DNA of 26,653 nucleotides from Syntrophobacterales bacterium. GTDB taxonomy: Bacteria; Desulfobacterota; Desulfobaccia; Desulfobaccales; 0-14-0-80-60-11. Within the stretch, counting starts at the first letter, position 1. Each line of letters starts with the position of its first letter. Location of the stretch: positions 1 through 26,653 of the forward strand of contig JALNYP010000054.1 in assembly GCA_023229795.1 (NCBI GenBank), written 5' to 3'. Positions 21,635 through 26,653 of the stretch are shown here, piece by piece. Made by a program: the position numbers and the translations under genes. The notes under the pieces were generated by a model. The model had not been told where the DNA came from, did no database searches, and worked only from the letters and a program-made list of their open reading frames with translations.

Positions 21635-23674
21635 CTACGCGGCCAGTTTTTCCACTTTGACGGCGCAGACCTTGTATTCCGGAATCTTGGCAACCGGGTC
21701 GTAGGCCGAGTTGGTGAGGACGTTGGCCGCGGTCTCGGCGAAATGGAAGGGGATGAAGACCACGCCCCGGTTCACTTTGCCGCTGATTCTGGCCTTGATC
21801 TGGATCTCACCCCGGCGGGAGCTGACCTTGACCCGCTCGCCATTTTTGATGGCCATCTCCTTGGCATCCGCGGGACTGATCTCCACGTAGCCCTCCGGCC
21901 CTTCGTGGTTCAGGGTGGGAGAGACCCGGGTCATGGTGCCGGAGTGGTAGTGCATGAAGGCTCGGCCGGTGGTCATGAACATGGGGTATTCCGCGTCGGT
22001 CACCTCGGCGGGCGGCTTGTAGTCGATGGCCGTAAACGCACCTTTGCCCCGGCTGAAGCGGTCCTTGTGCAGGAAGACGGTGCCGGGGTGCTCCTCGGTG
22101 GGGCAGGGCCACTGCAGGCCCGCAGCTTCCAGGCGTTTATAGGTGATGCCCGCATAGCTGGGAGTGAGCTGGCGGATTTCCTCGAAGATGGCCTCCGGTG
22201 AGGCGTACTTCATGGGGTAGCCCACCCGGGTGGACAGATCCTGGACGATCTCCCAGTCGGGGCGGGAGTCGCCCACCGGCGGGATGGCCCGGCGCACGGA
22301 TTCAACCCGGCGCTCGGTGTTGCTGAAGGTGCCGTCTTTTTCGGCGAAGGAAGTCCCGGCCAGGACCACGTCGGCCATTTTGGCCGTCTGGGTCAGGAAG
22401 ATATCCTGGACGATGAAGATATCCAGGTGCTTTAAAGCCGCTTCCACGTGGCGCAGGTCCGGGTCAGTGACCAGGGGGTTTTCGCCGATCACATAGAGGG
22501 CCTTGATCTTGCCTTCTTCGATGGCGTGGAACATGTCCAGGATGGTGAGCCCGGGTTTTTTGGGCAGGTCCTTGCCCCAGGCCTTGGAGAACTTGGCGTT
22601 GGCGGCCTCGTCGGCCACGGGCTGGTAGCCCGTGAAGACGTTGGGCAGGCCGCCCATGTCGCAGGCCCCCTGGACGTTATTCTGGCCTCGCAAAGGATTG
22701 ACGCCGCCGGAGGCCACGCCGACGTTGCCGGTGAGCATGGCCAGGTTGGCCAGGGACTTGACGTTGTCCACCCCGGTGGTGTGCTGGGTGATGCCCATGC
22801 AGTAGATGATGGAGGCGGGCTTGGTCTTGGCGAACATCTCGGCCATTTGCCGCAGGGTGGCGGCGTCGACGCCGGTGATCTGGGCCACCTTATCCGGGGG
22901 ATAATCCTCGAGTTTAGCGGCCAGGGCCTCGAAGCCTTCGGTGCGTTCGTCGACGTAAGTCTTGTCGTGCCAGCCTTCCTTGAGGATAATGTGCATCAGG
23001 CCGTTGATGAGGGCCACGTCGCTGCCCAGGCGGTGCTGCACCGCGATATCCGCCAGGAAGGCCATCTGGGTCTGACGGGGATCGACCACGATGAGCTTGG
23101 CGCCCTTTTCCTTGCCCCGGAAGATCCATTTGGCGGCGATGGGGTGGTTTTCCGTGGTATTGGAACCGATGATGAAGATGCACTTGGCGTCGGCCAACTC
23201 AGGGATGGAGTTGGTCATGGCGCCCGAACCAAAAGCCGCGGCCAGACCGACCACGGTGGAGCTGTGTCAGAGACGGGCGCAGTGATCGACGTTGTTGGTG
23301 CCGATGGCGGCCCGGGCGAATTTTTGGATGAGGTAATTCTCTTCGTTGGTGACCTTGGCGGAGGCCAGTATCCCCACCGCGTCGGGGCCGTATTTCTCGA
23401 CAACTTTCTTCAGGCCCTGGGCCGCGGTGTCCATGGCTTCGTCCCACGTCGCCGGCACCAGTTTGCCGTCTTTCCGCAGCAGCGGCTGTTGCAGGCGCTG
23501 GTCGCTGCCGATAAATTCGTGGATATTCCAACCCTTGATGCAGAGGCTGCCCTGGCTCACCGGATGGGTCTTTACCGGCAGGGTGGAAATCACCTTATCA
23601 TCCAATACCTCCAGGAGGAGGCCGCAGCCAACGCCGCAATAAGAACAGGTGGTGGAAACGGTGCGAAAGTCCAT
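21635..23674 (-). CDS. fdhF: formate dehydrogenase catalytic subunit, selenocysteine-containing
   Basis: This enzyme oxidises formate to CO2 at a molybdenum or tungsten bis-pterin cofactor. The full reading has 679 residues with an in-frame TGA at 23269-23267 decoded as selenocysteine 136: the sequence reads NVDHCARL-Sec-HSSTVVGL, as in E. coli FdhF around Sec140. The [4Fe-4S] cysteines are C10, C13, C17 and C45. Cofactor-binding segments (IIGSNTTENHP, GVNPLRGQNNVQG, FNILxTxRxxxHYHS-type FMTTGRAFMHYHSGT) and the C-terminal barrel are present. No N-terminal Tat signal and no FeS-rich extension are seen, so it should be cytoplasmic. The size is nearer to FdhF (715) than to long NAD-dependent forms. 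AGGAG precedes the ATG. No other subunit gene is adjacent, so its electron partner is unknown. The cell must also have selA, selB, selC and selD elsewhere. Confidence 0.95.
23236..23256 (-). promoter_or_regulatory. SECIS element for UGA recoding
   Basis: On the coding strand, arms CCGTGGTC and GGCCGCGG form an 8-bp stem (with G-U pairs) around the five-base loop GGTCT. The loop starts 18 bases after the UGA. The loop sequence and this distance are the same as in the E. coli fdhF SECIS as I recall it. The SelB elongation factor would bind here. Confidence 0.85.
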
Positions 23675-23750
23675 GGAGCAACTCCTAAGTTATTGAGTTT
23701 ACTATTTAAATAGCCGAGAGGCTATATTTGTAGAAATATTCACTATTGGG

Positions 23751-23778
23751 ATATTAGCACAATTAGAGGTTCAGTCAA
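23751..23778 (-). promoter_or_regulatory. sigma-70-type promoter of the formate dehydrogenase gene
   Basis: On the minus strand -35 TTGACT (23778-23773) is followed after 16 bases by TAATAT (23756-23751). The predicted leader holds a perfect hairpin ATAGCC-TCTC-GGCTAT (23710-23725), about 35 bases before the start codon, which could be an operator or an RNA control element. The remaining sequence to the tRNA genes (23779-23966) shows no gene. Confidence 0.5.
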
Positions 23779-23966
23779 GAAATAAGGCAGGGTGCGGAAA
23801 AGATAAGTATTGGCTATTCTTGATAAAATATAGCGGTCCCAGTGAACCGGACGACTTGGAAAGGCGGGCTTTTCCCAGGTCTAAAGTCCTTCCGGTCATT
23901 CTTCTCTGCGGGGAAGCAATTTTCCCCTTGACAAGTCGGCCGATTTTTACGACAAAAAAGGGGCGA

Positions 23967-24041
23967 GCGGGAATAACTCAGCGGTAGAGTGCGACCTTGC
24001 CAAGGTCGAAGTCGCGGGTTCAAATCCCGTTTCCCGCTCCA
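23967..24041 (+). tRNA. tRNA-Gly (anticodon GCC)
   Basis: A full cloverleaf is visible: acceptor GCGGGAA pairing with TTCCCGC, anticodon stem around CTTGCCAAG, T arm GCGGGTTCAAATCCCGT, and encoded CCA at 24039-24041. The GCC anticodon reads GGC and GGU glycine codons. A perfect TTGACA (23928-23933) lies upstream, but I cannot find a convincing -10 box. It is two bases from the next tRNA, so both come from one transcript. Confidence 0.96.
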
Positions 24042-24043
24042 GA

Positions 24044-24118
24044 GGCGGCATAGCCAAGAGGTAAGGCAACGGTCTGCAAAACCGTTATTCTCCGGTTCGA
24101 ATCCGGATGCCGCCTCCA
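24044..24118 (+). tRNA. tRNA-Cys (anticodon GCA)
   Basis: Acceptor GGCGGCA pairs with TGCCGCC. The anticodon loop is GTCTGCAAAAC with GCA. The T arm is TCCGGTTCGAATCCGGA and CCA is encoded at 24116-24118. The sequence is close to typical bacterial tRNA-Cys and is not a selenocysteine tRNA. It is the last gene before a terminator and before the foreign-looking phosphoketolase block. Confidence 0.96.
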
Positions 24119-24136
24119 GCTATTCCAAGGACTTAC

Positions 24137-24164
24137 GGTAGCTGCGGCTACCTATTTTTTTTTT
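24137..24164 (+). terminator. intrinsic terminator of the tRNA pair
   Basis: GGTAGC-TGCG-GCTACC is a perfect 6-bp stem followed by TATTTTTTTTTT. It lies 18 bases after the tRNA-Cys CCA end. The stem is also a copy of the GTAGCTGCGGCTA repeat found inverted at 24309-24321. Confidence 0.85.
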
Positions 24165-24321
24165 GGTGGGAGCGCAATGGGAGCGCTTTTTTGCCCCAGA
24201 ACATAATTTGCCGGGAATAACCTCCTCCCGCTCCTGGGCCAGAAGCCACTCACACTTCCGATAAGCATCCTTGGCATCCGCAGTGTCTACCGTGGTATCG
24301 GTGAAACATAGCCGCAGCTAC
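24139..24321. repeat. 13-bp inverted repeat pair bounding a gene-free segment
   Basis: GTAGCTGCGGCTA occurs at 24139-24151 and, inverted, at 24309-24321. Between them lie the terminators and a stretch open on the minus strand for about 60 codons without a start codon (containing DAKDAYRKCEWLLAQERE). That stretch runs to near the tRNA-Cys 3' end. It could be the relic of a protein gene, possibly of an integrated element, but I do not recognise it. Confidence 0.4.
24171..24192 (+). terminator. second hairpin with T tract after the tRNA genes
   Basis: AGCGC and GCGCT enclose a 7-base loop and are followed directly by TTTTT. The stem is only 5 bp, but the position right behind the first terminator suggests a back-up site. 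Confidence 0.5.
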
Positions 24322-24358
24322 ATCCATCATGTGAAATATCAGGGGATGGAAGGAGAAG

Positions 24359-24451
24359 TCACGGTCTTCTGTTACTTTCATCCATCGCCAGCAGGCCCTG
24401 GTCGCCGGCGCCCAGCGTCAGCGCGGTGTCTATAAGCTCTGGCGCCTTCAT
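24359..24451 (-). pseudogene. truncated class I fructose-bisphosphate aldolase (N-terminal fragment)
   Basis: The ATG overlaps the phosphoketolase stop codon (ATGA at 24451-24448). The first 27 residues, including PELIDTALTLGAGDQGLLAMDESN, match the start of class I fructose-bisphosphate aldolases (pattern ELI.TA..L....G.LA.DES). The homology then stops; three unrelated codons and a TGA follow. About 320 residues are missing, including the Schiff-base lysine, so this is a dead remnant. The ATGA coupling shows that a phosphoketolase-aldolase operon once existed and lost its distal part, apparently by a rearrangement near 24370. Confidence 0.65.
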
Positions 24452-26653
24452 TCGGGGTTGCCCCACTTCCAGTTCCGGATTTCCGGCAGGTCTTGCCCGT
24501 ATTTGTCGATGTATTGCTTGTGCTCGATGAGCTTGTCCTTGAGTTGCTGCTTCAGGTAGATGCCCTGGTCGCCGGTCTGCGGCAGGCGATCGATGGTGTC
24601 CATCACGAGGTGGAAGCGGTCAAGATCGTTCAGCACCGTCATGTCGAAGGGCGTGGTGATGGTGCCCTCTTCCTTGTAGCCGCGGACGTGGATGTTGTTG
24701 TGGTTGGTGCGGCGGTAGGTCAGCCGGTGGATCAACCACGGGTAGGCATGGAAGGCGAAGATGACCGGCTTGTCCTTGGTGAAGAGCTCGTCGAAATCCA
24801 TGTCGCTCAACCCGTGCGGGTGCTCGGTTTGCGGCTGCAGCTTCATGAGGTCGACGACGTTGACCACCCGGATTCTCAGGTCGGGCAGATGCTCGCGCAT
24901 GATAGAGACGGCGGCGAGCGTCTCCAACGTGGGCACGTCGCCACAGCAGGCCATGACCACGTCGGGCGCAACGTCAAGGTCGTTGCTGGCCCACCGCCAG
25001 ATGCCGATGCCCTCGGTGCAGTGCTTGACGGCGGCTTCCATCGTCAACCACTGCGGCGCCGGGTGTTTGCCCGCGATGACGACGTTGACGTAATGGCGGC
25101 TGCGCAGGCAGTGGTCCATCACCGACAGCAGGCAGTTTGCATCCGGCGGCAGGTAAACACGCACGACCCCGGCCTTTTTGTTCACGACGTGGTCGATGAA
25201 ACCGGGATCTTGGTGCGTGAAGCCGTTGTGATCCTGGCGCCAGACATGCGAGGCCAGCAGGTAGTTTAACGAGGCGATCTTCCGCCGCCACGGCAGGTGG
25301 GATGTGACCTTCAGCCACTTGGCGTGCTGGTTGAACATCGAATCGACGATGTGAATGAACGCCTCGTAGCAATTGAAGAGCCCATGCCGTCCGGTGAGCA
25401 GATAGCCCTCGAGCCAGCCCTCGCATTGGTGCTCGCTGAGCATTTCCATCACGCGCCCGGTGGGCGCGAGAAATTCGTCGTTCGGCACGGTCGCGGCGTC
25501 CCATTGGCGTTGGGTCACTTCAAAGAGGGCTTCCAGGCCGTTGGAGAGCGTCTCGTCAGGGCCAAAGACCCGAAAATTCCGCGGCTCACTGTTCAACTTC
25601 GCTACATCGCGCAGGAAACGCCCGAGCACATGCGTGTCGCCGATGCCGCACGCTCCCGGCGAGGGCACGTCGACCGCATAGTCGCAGAAATCCGGCATCC
25701 GCAGGTCGCGGAGCAGCATGCCGCCGTTGGCGTGGGGATTAGCACCCATACGCCGTTCGCCCTTGGGCGCCAGTTCGGCCAGTTCCGGTTTCAGACGGCC
25801 CTGATCATCGAAGAGTTCCTCCGGCCGGTAGCTCCTTAGCCAGTCTTCCAAGAGCTTGAGGTGTTCGGGATGGGTGGCCGGGTCGGAGAGCGGCACCTGG
25901 TGCGCCCGGAAGGTGCCTTCAACCTGCAGGCCATCGACCATCTTCGGGCCCGTCCAGCCCTTGGGTGAATTGAGGACGATCATCGGCCAGCGCGGACGCG
26001 CACAGTTGCCGTGCAGGCGGGCGTCCTGTTGGATTTTTTTGATCTGCTCCACCACCGTGTCGAGCGTCGCGGCCATGGACTCATGCATCAGCGCGGGCTC
26101 GTGACCCTCGACGAAGCAGGGCGTCCACCCGTAGCCCCGGAGCAACTGTTCCAATTCCTCGCGAGTGATACGCGCCAGGACGGTCGGGTTGCTGATCTTG
26201 TAGCCATTGAGGTGCAGGATCGGCAGCACCGCGCCGTCGGTGGCCGGATTGAGAAACTTGTTGGAATGCCAAGCCGTAGCCAGCGGTCCGGTTTCCGCTT
26301 CGCCATCGCCGACAACGCAGGCGACGACGAGATCGGGATTGTCGAACACCGCCCCGAACGCATGGCTGAGCGAATAGCCCAGCTCGCCGCCCTCGTGGAT
26401 CGAGCCCGGGCACTCCGGCGATGCATGGCTGGGAATTCCTCCGGGAAACGAAAACTGCAGAAAGAGCTTCCGCAACCCGGCCTCATCCTGGCTGATGTTG
26501 GGATAGATCTCGCTGTAAGTGCCTTCGAGGTAAGTGTTGCCCACGACGGCCGGGCCGCCGTGTCCGGGGCCCGAGACGTAGATCATGTCGAGGTCATATT
26601 TTTTGATCACCCGGTTCAAGTGTACGTAAATGAAGTTCTGCCCGGGAGTCGTA
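24448..26653 (-). CDS. xfp: phosphoketolase (D-xylulose-5-phosphate/fructose-6-phosphate), 5' end outside window
   Basis: This thiamine-diphosphate enzyme splits xylulose-5-phosphate (and often fructose-6-phosphate) with phosphate to acetyl-phosphate and a shorter sugar phosphate. The window shows about 734 C-terminal residues. The reading frame is open to the right edge (TTPGQNFIYVHLNRVIKK), so the start and perhaps 60-70 residues lie beyond 26653. Family motifs are complete: SGPGHGGPAVVGNTYLEG, EGGELGYSLSHAFGAV, the cofactor motif GDGEAETGPLATAWHSNKF, GYKISNPTVLAR, and late KHPAPQWL and AFHAYPWLIHRLTYRR. It ends KWGNPE at a TGA overlapping the aldolase fragment. Codon choice seems to differ from neighbouring genes by eye, suggesting acquisition by transfer. 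In an anaerobe it would feed carbon to acetyl-phosphate. Confidence 0.95.
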   Translation of the reverse strand, partial: TTPGQNFIYVHLNRVIKKYDLDMIYVSGPGHGGPAVVGNTYLEGTYSEIYPNISQDEAGLRKLFLQFSFPGGIPSHASPECPGSIHEGGELGYSLSHAFGAVFDNPDLVVACVVGDGEAETGPLATAWHSNKFLNPATDGAVLPILHLNGYKISNPTVLARITREELEQLLRGYGWTPCFVEGHEPALMHESMAATLDTVVEQIKKIQQDARLHGNCARPRWPMIVLNSPKGWTGPKMVDGLQVEGTFRAHQVPLSDPATHPEHLKLLEDWLRSYRPEELFDDQGRLKPELAELAPKGERRMGANPHANGGMLLRDLRMPDFCDYAVDVPSPGACGIGDTHVLGRFLRDVAKLNSEPRNFRVFGPDETLSNGLEALFEVTQRQWDAATVPNDEFLAPTGRVMEMLSEHQCEGWLEGYLLTGRHGLFNCYEAFIHIVDSMFNQHAKWLKVTSHLPWRRKIASLNYLLASHVWRQDHNGFTHQDPGFIDHVVNKKAGVVRVYLPPDANCLLSVMDHCLRSRHYVNVVIAGKHPAPQWLTMEAAVKHCTEGIGIWRWASNDLDVAPDVVMACCGDVPTLETLAAVSIMREHLPDLRIRVVNVVDLMKLQPQTEHPHGLSDMDFDELFTKDKPVIFAFHAYPWLIHRLTYRRTNHNNIHVRGYKEEGTITTPFDMTVLNDLDRFHLVMDTIDRLPQTGDQGIYLKQQLKDKLIEHKQYIDKYGQDLPEIRNWKWGNPE

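Noticed and set aside
23255..23269. Apparent nonsense mutation splitting the formate dehydrogenase gene into two frames
   Set aside because: The TGA is at the conserved selenocysteine position and is followed by a SECIS hairpin, so it is read-through, not a pseudogene.
24044..24118. tRNA-Sec near the selenoprotein gene
   Set aside because: The anticodon is GCA and the acceptor and variable arms are of normal length, so it is an ordinary tRNA-Cys.
24178..24320. Integrase C-terminus on the minus strand next to tRNA-Cys
   Set aside because: The stretch is open but has no start codon and no catalytic Arg/His/Tyr motif that I can identify, so I do not call it a gene.

Overview
The window looks like part of the chromosome of a GC-rich anaerobic bacterium, most plausibly a Desulfobacterota (former deltaproteobacterial) lineage. 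I infer this from a selenocysteine formate dehydrogenase, a sigma-54 activator wired to a transport operon, the style of the genes and the many short palindromic intergenic repeats. No rRNA or marker gene fixes the taxonomy.

Positions 1-9468 hold a rewired potassium-uptake locus. A sigma-54-type response regulator is followed by a plausible tandem enhancer and a -24/-12 promoter. Then come a membrane histidine kinase, an unnamed 32-residue membrane peptide, kdpF, kdpA, kdpB, kdpC and a KdpD reduced to its cytoplasmic sensor half. No OmpR-type KdpE and no KdpD kinase domain are present. The adjacent kinase and sigma-54 regulator are the obvious replacements.

Positions 9469-12762 carry, on the minus strand, the tRNA-modification genes mtaB and mnmA and a small PilZ protein. 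mtaB contains an in-frame insertion of a tandem intergenic repeat and a heptamer tract near its start. The PilZ gene seems to need a CTG start. Positions 12895-14115 (plus) hold an orphan ParA ATPase with an overlapping 127-residue partner gene and no ParB. Positions 14265-15977 (minus) carry a secreted TPR protein and a nitrilase-family amidohydrolase. Positions 16274-20088 (plus) carry aroF, aroB, a TrmO-domain protein with a signal peptide, and a patatin-like phospholipase.

Positions 20184-23674 (minus) hold an M20 amidohydrolase and a formate dehydrogenase catalytic subunit. The dehydrogenase reads through an in-frame UGA as selenocysteine, and a SECIS hairpin with E. coli-like loop and spacing is visible. 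tRNA-Gly(GCC) and tRNA-Cys(GCA) follow with a clear terminator. Beyond them lies a phosphoketolase, cut by the window end, whose stop overlaps the start of a truncated class I fructose-bisphosphate aldolase. That looks like the broken edge of an acquired sugar-phosphate operon beside the tRNA pair.

Three copies of a roughly 106-122 bp MITE-like element (9471, 16003, 19106) and several other palindromic repeats sit just after gene ends. One MITE copy has a 5-bp target-site duplication that includes the kdpD stop codon.
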